Source: Nonomuraea montanisoli (GTDB lineage: Bacteria > Actinomycetota > Actinomycetes > Streptosporangiales > Streptosporangiaceae). Taken from it: DNA of 64,000 nucleotides. This document shows positions 37,100 through 45,923 of the stretch, in pieces. Position 1 is the first letter of the stretch. The number at the start of each line of letters is the position of its first letter. The notes under the pieces are model-generated. The model was not told the origin of the DNA and did not search any database. It was given only the letters and a program-made list of their open reading frames with translations. Location: assembly GCF_013363975.1 (NCBI RefSeq), contig NZ_JABWGN010000007.1, positions 186,001-250,000 on the forward strand, given 5' to 3'. The position numbers and the translations under genes were made by a program.

Positions 37100-38335
37100 G
37101 TGAAGCGCATGCCCTTGGTGGTCCTGGCCACGGCCCAGTTCCTCGTGGTGCTGAGCACCTCGATCGTGAACGTCGCCCTCCCGGCGATCCGCACCGGCCT
37201 GGGGCTGTCCGCGGCCGGGCTGTCCTGGGTGATCAACGCGTACGTGCTGGTCTTCGGCGCGCTGCTGCTTCTGGGCGGGCGCGCCGGCGACGTGTACGGA
37301 CTGCGCCGCGTCTTCCTGATCGGCGCCGGCCTGTTCGCGATCGCCTCGCTGGCCGCGGCGCTCGCCCCGGGTGACGTGGCTCTGATCGCGGCCAGGGCGC
37401 TGCAGGGGCTGGGCGCCGCGCTGCTGGCCCCGACCGCGCTGGGGCTGGTCCTGACGCTGTACCCGGGCGGCAGGGCGCTCGGGGTGTGGGGCGCGGTCTC
37501 CGGCGCCGGCGGTGCGGCGGGCGTGCTGCTGGGCGGCCTGCTCACGGACCTGTACGGGTGGCGCTCGGTGTTCGCCGTGCTGGTCCCCTTCGCGCTGGCC
37601 GCCCTGCTCGCCACCTGGCGCCTGGTCGAGCCGACCCCGCCCCGCGGCGGACGACTGGACGTGCCCGGCGCGCTCACCGTGACCGGCGGCCTGGTCGCGC
37701 TCACCTACGGCCTGACGAGCTCCTGGCCGGCGGCACTCGTGGGGACGGCGTTGCTGGCGGCGTTCGCGGTGCTGCAACGCCGCTCCCGTGACCCGCTCCT
37801 CCCGCCCCGGATGGCCCGCGTGGCGCTGCCCAACACGTTGATGGCGATGCTGGGCGCGGTCTGGCTGGGGTTGTTCTACTTCCTGCCCCTCTACCAGCAG
37901 CGCACCCTCGGGTACACGCCGATGGAGGCCGGGCTCACCCAGCTTCCCCTCGCGCTGACGATCACCATCGCGTCGTGGGCGACGGCCAGGCTGCGCGGCC
38001 GCGCCGTCCTGCCCGCCGGGCTGCTCCTGCTGGCCGCCGGCCTCGCCTGGCTGGCCCGCACGCCCGCCCACGGCACCTTCCTCGCCGACGTGCTCGGCCC
38101 GACGCTCCTGATCGGCGCGGGCCTGGGCGTGGCCTTCGTGCGGATCACCACGCTGTCGTCCGCCGGGGTGCCGGCCGAGGACAGCGGGCTGGCCGGGGGC
38201 CTGGTCAACGCCGCCCGGCAGGTCGGGGGCGCCGTCGGTCTGTCCGCCCTGACCCTTCTCCCGACGTACGGCGGAGCCTTCCTGGCCTGCGCCGTCCTCA
38301 CCCTCCTCATGATCGGAAAGGCGACACTGTCATGA
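37100..38335 (+). CDS. MFS multidrug-type transporter (DHA2-like)
   Basis: The 411-residue protein has about 12-13 hydrophobic helices. Motif A-like GGRAGDVYGLRRVF follows helix 2, and the motif C-like GAVSGAGGAAGVLLGG is in helix 5, marking a drug/proton antiporter. It is shorter than 14-helix DHA2 exporters. Its stop overlaps the next start by 4 bp (ATGA), so it is coupled to the carotenoid oxygenase and may export or import a related terpenoid. Confidence 0.9.
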   Translation: MKRMPLVVLATAQFLVVLSTSIVNVALPAIRTGLGLSAAGLSWVINAYVLVFGALLLLGGRAGDVYGLRRVFLIGAGLFAIASLAAALAPGDVALIAARALQGLGAALLAPTALGLVLTLYPGGRALGVWGAVSGAGGAAGVLLGGLLTDLYGWRSVFAVLVPFALAALLATWRLVEPTPPRGGRLDVPGALTVTGGLVALTYGLTSSWPAALVGTALLAAFAVLQRRSRDPLLPPRMARVALPNTLMAMLGAVWLGLFYFLPLYQQRTLGYTPMEAGLTQLPLALTITIASWATARLRGRAVLPAGLLLLAAGLAWLARTPAHGTFLADVLGPTLLIGAGLGVAFVRITTLSSAGVPAEDSGLAGGLVNAARQVGGAVGLSALTLLPTYGGAFLACAVLTLLMIGKATLS

Positions 38336-39672
38336 AAGAACTGGCCAAGCCGTACATCAGCGATCACTTCGCGCCGGTCACCGACGAGATCACGGCACAC
38401 GAGCTGACCGTGCGCGGCAGCCTGCCTCCGGAGCTGAACGGCCGCTACTTCCGCAACGGGCACAACCCCAAGCCCGGCGTCACGCCGAGTCATTGGTTCC
38501 GCGGCGAGGGCATGCTCCACGGCGTGCGCCTGGCCGGCGGGCGCGCCGAGTGGTACCGCAACCGCTGGGTCAGGACCCCGTACCTGGACGGCGTGCCGTT
38601 CACCGGGACCGAGCTGGACGTCAGCGCGGCGGCGACCAACATCATCTTCCACGGCGGCCGCTACCTCGCCCTGCAGGAGGCCAACCTGCCCTGGGAGGTC
38701 ACCGGCGAACTGGAGACCGTCGGCGTCCACGACTTCGGCGGCAAGCTGACCAGCGCGATGACCGCCCACCCGAAGGAGGACCCGGTCACCGGTGAGCTGC
38801 ACTTCTTCTCCTACAGCCCGTTCCCGCCCTACCTGACCCACCTCGTCGCCGACGCCACCGGCGAGATCGTCCGGTCGCAGGTCGTGGACGGCGCCGGGCC
38901 GTCGCTGATGCACGACTTCGCGATCACCCGTGAGCACGCCGTCTTCATCAACTCCCCGGTGGTCTTCGACCATGCCGAGCACTCCGGCATCCCGTACCGC
39001 TGGCACGACGACGTGCCCTTCCGCATCGCCGTCATGCCGCGGACCGGCCCGGCGAAGGCCGCGTGGTTCGAGATCGACGACCAGGCGGCGATCCTGCACG
39101 TCACCAACTCCTACGTGGACCAGCACGGCCGGGTGGTCCTGGAAGGCCCCCGCTTCGACCGCGCCGCGTGGGAGACCTCCTGGAAGTGGTGGGTCGGCGC
39201 GCCGGGGTACGGCTCCTCCTTCGACGCCGGCTCCACCTTGCACCGCTGGATCCTCGACCCGGCCACCGGCAAGGCCACCGACGAGGCGCTGGACGACCTG
39301 ACCACCGAGTTCCCCACCATCAACGACGCCCACACCGCCTCGGCCAACCGCTACAGCTACGCCATCGCCTTCCCCGGCGCCGGGCTGAGCGGCTACCACA
39401 CCGCCAAGTTCGACACCACCACCGGAGAGCGGCAGCTCTTCTCGCACGGCGAGGGCCGCCTTCCCGGTGAGGCCGTCTTCGTCCCGGCCGCCGGCGGCAC
39501 GCGTGAGGACGACGGCTACCTGCTCACCATCGTCAGCGACCTCCGGGCCGACGCCTCCCAGCTGCTGGTCCTGGACGCCGCCGACCTGACCGGCGCCCCC
39601 GTCGCCACCGTCGAGCTGCCGCGGCGCGTCCCGGCCGGCATCCACGGGCACTGGATCGAGGACCACAAGTGA
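38332..39672 (+). CDS. Carotenoid oxygenase family protein
   Basis: The 446-residue protein is a full-length seven-blade-propeller carotenoid cleavage dioxygenase. The four iron-binding histidines can be assigned: TAHPKEDP, LMHDFAI, ILHVTNSY and GIHGHW near the C-terminus. PELNGRYFRNGHNP and WFRGEGMLHG are family hallmarks. Such enzymes cleave double bonds of carotenoids, stilbenes or lignin-derived compounds. The active-site residues give no clue to the substrate. The start overlaps the MFS stop, and the end overlaps the SRPBCC start by 4 bp. Confidence 0.95.
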   Translation: MKELAKPYISDHFAPVTDEITAHELTVRGSLPPELNGRYFRNGHNPKPGVTPSHWFRGEGMLHGVRLAGGRAEWYRNRWVRTPYLDGVPFTGTELDVSAAATNIIFHGGRYLALQEANLPWEVTGELETVGVHDFGGKLTSAMTAHPKEDPVTGELHFFSYSPFPPYLTHLVADATGEIVRSQVVDGAGPSLMHDFAITREHAVFINSPVVFDHAEHSGIPYRWHDDVPFRIAVMPRTGPAKAAWFEIDDQAAILHVTNSYVDQHGRVVLEGPRFDRAAWETSWKWWVGAPGYGSSFDAGSTLHRWILDPATGKATDEALDDLTTEFPTINDAHTASANRYSYAIAFPGAGLSGYHTAKFDTTTGERQLFSHGEGRLPGEAVFVPAAGGTREDDGYLLTIVSDLRADASQLLVLDAADLTGAPVATVELPRRVPAGIHGHWIEDHK

Positions 39673-40106
39673 TCACCACCATCGACGACACGGCTCCCGT
39701 CGTCGTCCGGCTCGACATCGACATCGACGCCCCGCTCCAGAAGGTCTGGAACCTCCACACCGACGTGAACTCCTGGACCACCTGGCAGCCCGACATCACC
39801 GCCGCGTCGGCCGACGGGCCGCTCCTCCCGGGATCGGTCTTCCGCTGGAGCACGTTCGGCCTGGACATCGTCTCCACCGTCCACGCCGTCGAGCCCGGCT
39901 CGCGCACCCTGTGGGGCGGCCCCGCCCACGGCATCACCGGCGTCCACCAGTGGACCTTCGCCCAGCACGGCCCTCGTACGCGGGTGCGGACCGAGGAGTC
40001 GTGGGACGGCGAGCCGATCCTGGCCGACCCGGACGGCATGCGACAGGCCCTGGAGGCGTCGCTGACCTCGTGGCTGGGCCACCTGAAGAGGGCCGCCGAG
40101 AGCTGA
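39669..40106 (+). CDS. SRPBCC family (polyketide cyclase/START-like) protein
   Basis: The 145-residue protein reads VVVRLDIDIDAPLQKVWNLHTDVNSWTTWQPDI, the N-terminal signature of the SRPBCC hydrophobic-ligand-binding fold. The GTG start sits in a 4-bp overlap with the carotenoid oxygenase stop. The three-gene coupling suggests that it binds or transforms the cleavage product. That is inference. Confidence 0.9.
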   Translation: MITTIDDTAPVVVRLDIDIDAPLQKVWNLHTDVNSWTTWQPDITAASADGPLLPGSVFRWSTFGLDIVSTVHAVEPGSRTLWGGPAHGITGVHQWTFAQHGPRTRVRTEESWDGEPILADPDGMRQALEASLTSWLGHLKRAAES

Positions 40107-40121
40107 GGCCTCCGGAAACGA

Positions 40122-40158
40122 CGAAGGGCTTGATCCGCTGAGCGGACCAAGCCCTTCG
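40122..40158. terminator. Bidirectional hairpin terminator
   Basis: Perfect 11-bp arms CGAAGGGCTTG (40122-40132) and CAAGCCCTTCG (40148-40158) with a further nested TCCGC/GCGGA stem. It lies between the plus-strand SRPBCC gene and the minus-strand tRNA, so it can end both transcripts. Confidence 0.8.
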
Positions 40159-40166
40159 ACTGGCTG

Positions 40167-40240
40167 TCGGGGTGGCGGGATTTGAACCCACGACCTCTTC
40201 GTCCCGAACGAAGCGCGCTGCCAAGCTGCGCTACACCCCG
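40167..40240 (-). tRNA. tRNA-Pro (anticodon CGG)
   Basis: A 74-nt cloverleaf on the minus strand: acceptor CGGGGTG paired with CACCCCG, a D-arm (GCGC stem), anticodon stem CTTCG/CGAAG with loop TTCGGGA (anticodon CGG at 40204-40206), T-arm GTGGG TTCAAAT CCCGC, and discriminator A. CCA is not encoded. It reads the CCG proline codon, very common in this GC-rich genome. Confidence 0.96.
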
Positions 40241-40332
40241 GTGCACGCCGTCTTGCGCGTGCTTGGGAAAGTCTAGCGGACTTCGCGGGTGCTTGTGACG
40301 CCCTCGCTGCCGGACCTTCCGCAGGGGCCGGG

Positions 40333-41226
40333 TCAGCGGCGGGGGACGAGGGTCAGCAGCGTCGCCTCCGGGAAGCAGGCGAAGCGCACCGGGGCGTACG
40401 GCGAGGTGCCCAGGCCGGCCGAGACGTGCAGCCAGGCCGAGTCGTGCCGGCTCAGGCCCTTGACCCGGGCCCGGTCGATGCCGCAGTTGGTGACCAGCGC
40501 GCCGTAGAAGGGGACGCAGAGCTGCCCGCCGTGCGTGTGGCCCGCCAGCAGGAGCTGGTAGCCGTCGGCGGCGAAACGCGTCATGTTGCGCGGCTCCGGC
40601 GAGTGCATGACGCCGAGCCGCAGATCGGCGTCCGCCGGCGCCGGGCCCGCCACCCGGTCGTAGCGGTCGAGGTCGATGTGGGAGTCGTGGATGCCCGCCA
40701 CCGCCACGTCGAGGTCGCCGACCTTGATCCGGGCCGTGGTGTTGTTCATGTCGAGCCAGCCCTCGGCGGCCATGCCGGCGCCCAGCTCCTCCCACGGCAG
40801 CGACGGCACGTGCTGGCGGCGGTCGTTCTTGGACGTGCGCCACAGGTAGCGGGCCGGGTTCTTGGGCTTGGGCGCGTACAGGTCGTTGGAGCCGTACACG
40901 AACAGGCCCGGGCGCGACAGCAGCGGCTCCAGGGCGTACAGCAGCGACGGGACGGCGTCGGGGTGGGCGATCGAGTCGCCGGTGTTGACGACCAGATCGG
41001 GCTCCAGCGCCCCGAGCGAGCGCACCCACGTGATGAGCATGTCGCGGCGCGGCGTCAGGTGGAGGTCGGACAGGTGGAGAACCCGCACCGGCCGCCGGCC
41101 GCGCTCCAGGACCGGCACGTCGAAGCGGCGCAGCCGGAACCAGTTGCGCTCGACGACGGAGGCGTAACCCAGCCCGGCCAGGCCGAGACCGAGCATGGAC
41201 AGGGGTACTGCGACGGCTTTCCTCAC
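40333..41226 (-). CDS. Metallophosphoesterase (Rv3683 homologue)
   Basis: The protein is about 297 residues with one N-terminal membrane helix, then the calcineurin-like metal motifs LSDLHLTP, VVNTGDS, GSNDLY (GNHD variant), and LAGHTHGGQL. It is probably a membrane-anchored phosphoesterase, facing outwards if the helix is a signal anchor. GTG 41226 gives a standard positive-charged N-terminus (VRKAVAVPL); an upstream GTG at 41253 is possible. The gene opens a block syntenic with Mycobacterium tuberculosis Rv3683-Rv3667. Confidence 0.9.
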   Translation of the reverse strand: MRKAVAVPLSMLGLGLAGLGYASVVERNWFRLRRFDVPVLERGRRPVRVLHLSDLHLTPRRDMLITWVRSLGALEPDLVVNTGDSIAHPDAVPSLLYALEPLLSRPGLFVYGSNDLYAPKPKNPARYLWRTSKNDRRQHVPSLPWEELGAGMAAEGWLDMNNTTARIKVGDLDVAVAGIHDSHIDLDRYDRVAGPAPADADLRLGVMHSPEPRNMTRFAADGYQLLLAGHTHGGQLCVPFYGALVTNCGIDRARVKGLSRHDSAWLHVSAGLGTSPYAPVRFACFPEATLLTLVPRR

Positions 41227-41285
41227 GTACTCATGATGCCCGACAACGGGCACGTGCCGTCCGGCCAGACGGCAAGATGGACGTC

Positions 41286-41741
41286 ATGAGCGCATTGAAG
41301 GACAAGCTGAAGGCCGATCTCACGGCCTCGTTGAAGGCCCGGGACGAGGTACGTCTCCGGACGGTTCGGATGGCACTGGCCGCGGTGAACGTCGAGGAGG
41401 TCGCCGGCAAGGAGGCCAGGGACCTCTCCGACGACGAGGTCGTCAAGGTGCTGACCAAGGAGGCCAAGAAGCGGCGCGAGGCGGCCGAGGCGTTCCGCGG
41501 CGCCGGCCGGGCCGAGCAGGCCGACGCCGAGCTGGCCGAGATGGCGGTGCTGGAGGAGTACCTGCCGGCGCAGCTCAGCGACGAGGAGCTGCGGGCCCTC
41601 GTCGACGAGGCCGTCGCGGAGACGGGCGCGGCCGGGCCCCAGGCGATGGGTCAGGTCATGAAGGCGGTCAACCCGAAGGTCGCCGGGCGCGCCGAGGGCG
41701 GCCGGGTCGCCGCCGCGGTCCGCGCGCGCCTGGCCCAGTAG
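41286..41741 (+). CDS. GatB/YqeY domain protein
   Basis: The protein is about 151 residues and contains the YqeY fold: a helical N-terminus (LKDKLKADLTASLKARDEVRLRTVRMALAAV), an AAEAFRGAGR segment, and a C-terminal tRNA-binding-like helical bundle ending GRVAAAVRARL. YqeY proteins resemble the tail domain of GatB, which recognises tRNA for amidation. Stand-alone members have an unclear role. ATG 41277, three codons upstream, is an alternative start. Confidence 0.88.
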   Translation: MSALKDKLKADLTASLKARDEVRLRTVRMALAAVNVEEVAGKEARDLSDDEVVKVLTKEAKKRREAAEAFRGAGRAEQADAELAEMAVLEEYLPAQLSDEELRALVDEAVAETGAAGPQAMGQVMKAVNPKVAGRAEGGRVAAAVRARLAQ

Positions 41742-41848
41742 GCGGGCCGGAGCCCCAGGTCGCCAGGGAGCCGGCAGGCGGGCCGGGGGCGCCAGGTCCC
41801 CCAGGAAGCCGGCGGGCGGGCCCAGGAGGGCCCGTGGCGGGCATGCGA

Positions 41849-41878
41849 GAGGCCTCCGCCCAGGGGGACGGAGGCCTC
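41849..41878. terminator. Bidirectional hairpin terminator
   Basis: Perfect 10-bp arms GAGGCCTCCG and CGGAGGCCTC with a 10-nt loop between the plus-strand yqeY gene and the minus-strand penicillin-binding protein. The bases before it (41752-41825) are an imperfect duplication of about 37 bp. Confidence 0.8.
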
Positions 41879-41903
41879 CGGCTGGATCAGCCTGGGGGCG
41901 GGC

Positions 41904-44243
41904 TCAGCGGCCGCGCCTCATCTGGTCCTCGGTGATGACCTGCGGCGTCTGCCGGGTGTCGGTCGCGCCGTTGTCGCCGCCGCGGCCACGCCGGCGGCCG
42001 TTGCCCGGATCGCCCTGGTCCTGGTCGCGGTTGTCGAACTGGTCACGGAACTGGTCGAAGGGGTCGGCCGGCCCCTCGTCCTCCTGCTTCTTCTTCGGCT
42101 TGGGCGCGCAGTTGTCGCCGCAGCCGCCGAAGCGCTCGTGGTTGACCGGGGTGAACTCGGCCGCCTCGACGCCCTTGAGCGCCCCCAGCATGGCCTGCTT
42201 CCAGATGCGGCCGGAGATCGTGGCGCCGTACACGTACGAGTAGGGACGCCCGCCGATCGTGACGCCGATCAGCTTGTGCTTGAACGCGCCGCGCAGGTCG
42301 CCGAGGCTGACCGCGCTGGCCAGGTTCGGCGTGTAGCCGGCGAACCAGGCGGCGGTGTAGTCGTCGGTGGTGCCGGTCTTGCCGGCGGCGTCGCGGCCGA
42401 TGCCGCCGACCTCCGTCATGGTGCCCTTGGTGAAGACGCCCGACAGGATGCCGCTGACGGCGTCGGCGACCTCGGGGTCCATGACCTTCGAGCACTTGGG
42501 CTTGAACTGCTTGCTCTTGCCGTACCGGTCCTTGATCTCGGTGATGGCGAGCGGCTTGCAGTACTGGCCGCGGGAGGCGAAGACGGCGTAGCTGTTGGCC
42601 ACGGTGACGGGGTCGACCTCGTTGATGCCGAGCGTGAACGTCTCGTACTCGCCGAGCTTGCCGCCGTCGGCGCGCTTGAGGCCGAGCCGCTTGGCCAGGT
42701 CGACCACCTTGCACAGGCCGACCCGCTCCTCCAGCTTCATGAAGAACGTGTTGACCGAGCCCCACGTGCCGGTCTGCAGGGTCTTGAAGCCGCCGCCGCC
42801 CTCGCTGGAGTTGCGCACCTCGTGCTTCGGGTCGCCGACCCGGTTGCCCTTGCAGTCGCGGAACGCGCCGTAGCTGGGCGCGGAGTAGCCGGCCGGGGAC
42901 GGGAAGCCGTCGCCGTACTTGTAGCCCTCCTCCAGCGCCGTGGCCAGGGTGTACGCCTTGGCGGTCGAGCCCTGCTGGAACCCGACGCCGCCGCCGTGCT
43001 TGGCGTCGGCGACGATGTTGTAGCTGACCTCGTTCTTCTTCTTGTTGCCGCCGAACTTGCGCGAGGCGGCCATGGCCCTGATCTCGCCCGTGCCCGGCAC
43101 GATCATCGCCTGTGAGGCCGCGGGCTTGTCCTTGGTGCTGACGTACTCCTTGATCGCCTTCTCGGACGCCGCCTGCATCTTCGGGCTGATCGTGGTCTTG
43201 ATCTCCAGGCCGCCGCGCTGGAGCAGCTTCAGGCGCTCCTGCGGGGTCTTGCCGAAGGCGTCGTTGTTGAGGATCTCGTTCTGCACGTACATGCAGAAGT
43301 ACGGGTACTTGCTCGCCTCGCAGCCGCCCGGCGCCGCGATGCCCTTGTAGCCGAGCTTCTTCTTCTTGGCGTCGGCCGCCTCCTGCGGAGTGATCTTGCC
43401 GTACTTGGCCATCTGGTCGAGGACCGTGTTGCGCCGGTCGAGCAGCAGCTTCTGGGCCTTCTTGCCGACGCTCGGGTCGGTGCGGGCCGGGTTCTGCACG
43501 GCGCCGGCCAGGGTGGCGGCCTGGACGAGGTTGAGCTCGGAGGCGGGCTTGTCGAAGAACCTCCTGGCGGCGGCCTGGATGCCGTGGGCGCCCGCGCCGA
43601 AGTAGGCGATGTTGAGGTACTTCTCCAGGATCTGGTTCTTGGAGTACTTCTTCTCCATCGCCATCGCGTAACGCAGCTCGTTGAGCTTGCGCGAGACGGT
43701 CGGGGCGATGGCCGCCTGCTGCTCCTCGGGCGTCTCGGCCGCGTTGACCAGCACCTGCTTGACGTACTGCTGGGTGATCGACGAGCCGCCCTGGGTGACG
43801 CCGCCGGTCGTCATGTTCTTGACCAGTGCGCGCGCCGTGCCCTCGACGTCGATCGGGCCGTGCTGGTAGAAGCGGTAGTCCTCGATCGCGATCAACGCCG
43901 TCTGCATGATCGGCGCGACCTTGTCCAGGGTCACCGACTGGCGGTTCTCGTAGTAGAACTGCGCGAACTGCTTGCCGTCGGCGTCGCGCAGGATCGTGCG
44001 CTCGGGAAGCGGAGGCTCTTCGAGGTTCTCCGGCTTGAGGTTGATCTCCTTCATCGCCGTGTTCGCGGTGATTCCCGCCCCGCCGACGGCGGGCAGCGCG
44101 ATCGCGGCCGTCAGCACGCCGGCCGCCGCGCCGGCGGCGATCAGGCGCACGATGTTCACGAACGGTGAGGAACGATCTTTACCCTGAGCTTGCACAGCAC
44201 CCAGGGTACGTCGAAAGGGTGACCTTATCGGTAACTCGATCAC
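41904..44243 (-). CDS. Bifunctional class A penicillin-binding protein (PonA-like)
   Basis: The protein is about 779 residues with a cytoplasmic tail, a membrane anchor (about 35-60), a GT51 transglycosylase domain (IEDYRFYQHGPIDVEGTARAL, SSITQQYVKQ, KYLNIAYFGAGAHGIQAAA), and a transpeptidase domain with GSTAKAY (catalytic Ser), SVN, and KTGTTDD. The Pro/Asp/Arg-rich tail of about 70 residues is probably outside. It builds and cross-links peptidoglycan, like M. tuberculosis PonA2, which lies in the same position next to whiB4. GTG 44243 with AAGG upstream is chosen; ATG 44276 lacks a Shine-Dalgarno. Confidence 0.93.
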   Translation of the reverse strand: MIELPIRSPFRRTLGAVQAQGKDRSSPFVNIVRLIAAGAAAGVLTAAIALPAVGGAGITANTAMKEINLKPENLEEPPLPERTILRDADGKQFAQFYYENRQSVTLDKVAPIMQTALIAIEDYRFYQHGPIDVEGTARALVKNMTTGGVTQGGSSITQQYVKQVLVNAAETPEEQQAAIAPTVSRKLNELRYAMAMEKKYSKNQILEKYLNIAYFGAGAHGIQAAARRFFDKPASELNLVQAATLAGAVQNPARTDPSVGKKAQKLLLDRRNTVLDQMAKYGKITPQEAADAKKKKLGYKGIAAPGGCEASKYPYFCMYVQNEILNNDAFGKTPQERLKLLQRGGLEIKTTISPKMQAASEKAIKEYVSTKDKPAASQAMIVPGTGEIRAMAASRKFGGNKKKNEVSYNIVADAKHGGGVGFQQGSTAKAYTLATALEEGYKYGDGFPSPAGYSAPSYGAFRDCKGNRVGDPKHEVRNSSEGGGGFKTLQTGTWGSVNTFFMKLEERVGLCKVVDLAKRLGLKRADGGKLGEYETFTLGINEVDPVTVANSYAVFASRGQYCKPLAITEIKDRYGKSKQFKPKCSKVMDPEVADAVSGILSGVFTKGTMTEVGGIGRDAAGKTGTTDDYTAAWFAGYTPNLASAVSLGDLRGAFKHKLIGVTIGGRPYSYVYGATISGRIWKQAMLGALKGVEAAEFTPVNHERFGGCGDNCAPKPKKKQEDEGPADPFDQFRDQFDNRDQDQGDPGNGRRRGRGGDNGATDTRQTPQVITEDQMRRGR

Positions 44244-44438
44244 ATTTCGCCTTGACTGACGGGGGTGACTAGTCATTCCCGGTCAACGGAGCGGCGAGAA
44301 ATTGGTCCTCTGGGGTCTGTCGGCCCGAACGTCTAGTTGCGTACGTTCTCCTCTGCGGCAACTGAATACGGAGGCTCGGCGCCCGCGCCCGTCGGCCCCA
44401 AATGACGACTGACCACCTAAGGGGAGTGGGGTCGAAAA

Positions 44439-44735
44439 ATGTGGATCACGGATTGGACCTCCCGTGCCGCCTGTCGTGGTGCGGACCCGGACGCGCTGTT
44501 CGTCCAGGGAGCCGCACAGAACAGGGCTAAGCTGATCTGCCGAGGATGCCCGGTCCGTACCGAATGCCTCGCCGATGCGCTGGACAACCGCATCGAGTTC
44601 GGGGTGTGGGGCGGTATGACGGAACGGGAACGCCGGGCCCTGCTCCGGCGGCGGCCTGACGTGGACTCGTGGCGCGAGCTGCTCGAGTCCGCCAAGGAAG
44701 AGTACGAGCGCACCAATGAGCTGATCGCGGGCTGA
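44439..44735 (+). CDS. wblA: WhiB family iron-sulfur regulator (WblA/WhiB4 type)
   Basis: The 98-residue protein has four Fe-S cysteines at C12, C34, C37 and C43 (C-x21-C-x2-C-x5-C) and the WhiB turn EFGVWGGMTERERRALLRRRP. Its sequence (VQGAAQNRAK, CPVRTECLADALDNR) and position between a class A PBP and two ArsA-like ATPases match WblA of Streptomyces and WhiB4 of mycobacteria, redox-responsive regulators of development and oxidative stress. The 195-bp upstream region (44244-44438) is divergent from the PBP gene and holds no other gene. Confidence 0.92.
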   Translation: MWITDWTSRAACRGADPDALFVQGAAQNRAKLICRGCPVRTECLADALDNRIEFGVWGGMTERERRALLRRRPDVDSWRELLESAKEEYERTNELIAG

Positions 44736-44743
44736 GCTGCCCG

Positions 44744-44776
44744 GAGTACGGCCGGCGTCGGACGCCGGCCGTACTC
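44744..44776. terminator. Bidirectional hairpin terminator
   Basis: Perfect 16-bp arms starting GAGTACGG around a 1-nt centre, 9 bp after the whiB stop. It overlaps the stop codon of the convergent ArsA-like gene by two bases, so it can end both transcripts. Confidence 0.85.
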
Positions 44777-45923
44777 ATGCGCTCGCCAGGAGCTCTCCGA
44801 TCTGGCGCAGACCCGCGAGATCGTGGACGTCCTCCGACATGGCGCGAACCTGGACGACCGGCACCGTGGGATGCGCGGAGACGAAGTGCTCCTGCTCCCG
44901 GTGCTCGCGGGCCACGAGTTGCATCCTGCCGGTGTGCAGCCGCAGTACGGCGGCGGTCAGCTCGTGCTCGCCACGCGACTCCAGGTCCTCGGCCGCGGCG
45001 GCGCTGCGGGCGGCGGACAGGCCGTTCGCGGGCGCGTCGTGGACGCGGTTCACCACCAGGCCGGCGAGGGGCATGCGCTCCTCGGCGAGCCGCTCGACGA
45101 AGTACGACGCCTCGCGCATCGCGTCCCGCTCGGGCGCGGCCACGACGACGAACGCGGTGCCCGGCGCCTGCAGGAGCTTGTACGTCAGCTCCGCGCGCTG
45201 CCGGAAGCCGCCGAAGACGGCGTCGAGGGCCGAGACGAACGTCTGCAGGTCCTTGAGCACCTGTGCGCCGAGCAGCTTGGTCATGGCGCCCGCGACGAGC
45301 CCGAACCCGGCGTTGAGCAGCTTGAACGCGCTGCGCCCACCGGCCTTGGCCGGGGCGGTCAGCAGCCGGATGAACCTGCCGTCGAGGAACCTGCCGAGCC
45401 GTTCCGGCGCGTCCAGGAAGTCGAGCGCGGAGCGGGACGGCGGCGTGTCCACCACGATCAGGTCCCACTCGTCGGAGCGGCGGAGCTGGCCGAGCTTCTC
45501 CATCGCCATGTACTCCTGCGTGCCGGAGAAGCTGGACGACAGCGACTGGTAGAAGGGGTTGGACAGGATCTGCCGGGCGCGCTCGGGGTCGGCGTGCGCC
45601 TCGATGATCTCGTCGAACGTCCGCTTCATGTCGAGCATCATGGCGTAGAGCTGGCCGCCGCCCTCGTGCCGGCTGACCAGCCGGGGCGTGTTGTCGAGCT
45701 CGGTGAGCCCCATCGACTGCGCGAGCCGCCTGGCCGGGTCGACGGTGAGCACGACCGCGCACCGGCCGCGCTCGGCCGCGCGCAGCCCCAGGGCGGCCGC
45801 CGTGGTGGTCTTGCCCACGCCCCCGGCCCCGCAGCAGACGATGATCCGGGTGCCCGGGTCGTCGATGATCGCGTCGATGTCGAGGGGGACGGGCCTGGCC
45901 GCGGACCTCTTCGCGTCCTTCAC
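44775..45923 (-). CDS. ArsA/Get3-like ATPase (Rv3680 homologue)
   Basis: The 382-residue protein has the deviant Walker A CGAGGVGKTTTAAALG (signature lysine), switch I DPARRL, and VVDTPPSRSALDFLD. It is the second of a tandem pair. Mycobacterial Rv3679-Rv3680, in the same place, form a heterodimeric Get3-like ATPase linked to membrane-associated metabolism and redox homeostasis. The GTG start overlaps the preceding gene by 4 bp, showing that they are made together. Confidence 0.9.
   Translation of the reverse strand: MKDAKRSAARPVPLDIDAIIDDPGTRIIVCCGAGGVGKTTTAAALGLRAAERGRCAVVLTVDPARRLAQSMGLTELDNTPRLVSRHEGGGQLYAMMLDMKRTFDEIIEAHADPERARQILSNPFYQSLSSSFSGTQEYMAMEKLGQLRRSDEWDLIVVDTPPSRSALDFLDAPERLGRFLDGRFIRLLTAPAKAGGRSAFKLLNAGFGLVAGAMTKLLGAQVLKDLQTFVSALDAVFGGFRQRAELTYKLLQAPGTAFVVVAAPERDAMREASYFVERLAEERMPLAGLVVNRVHDAPANGLSAARSAAAAEDLESRGEHELTAAVLRLHTGRMQLVAREHREQEHFVSAHPTVPVVQVRAMSEDVHDLAGLRQIGELLASA

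Noticed and set aside
37027..37704. N-terminal extension of the LAL regulator frame
   Set aside because: It is antisense to the MFS gene, and the family start MLTGRE at 37026 is clear.
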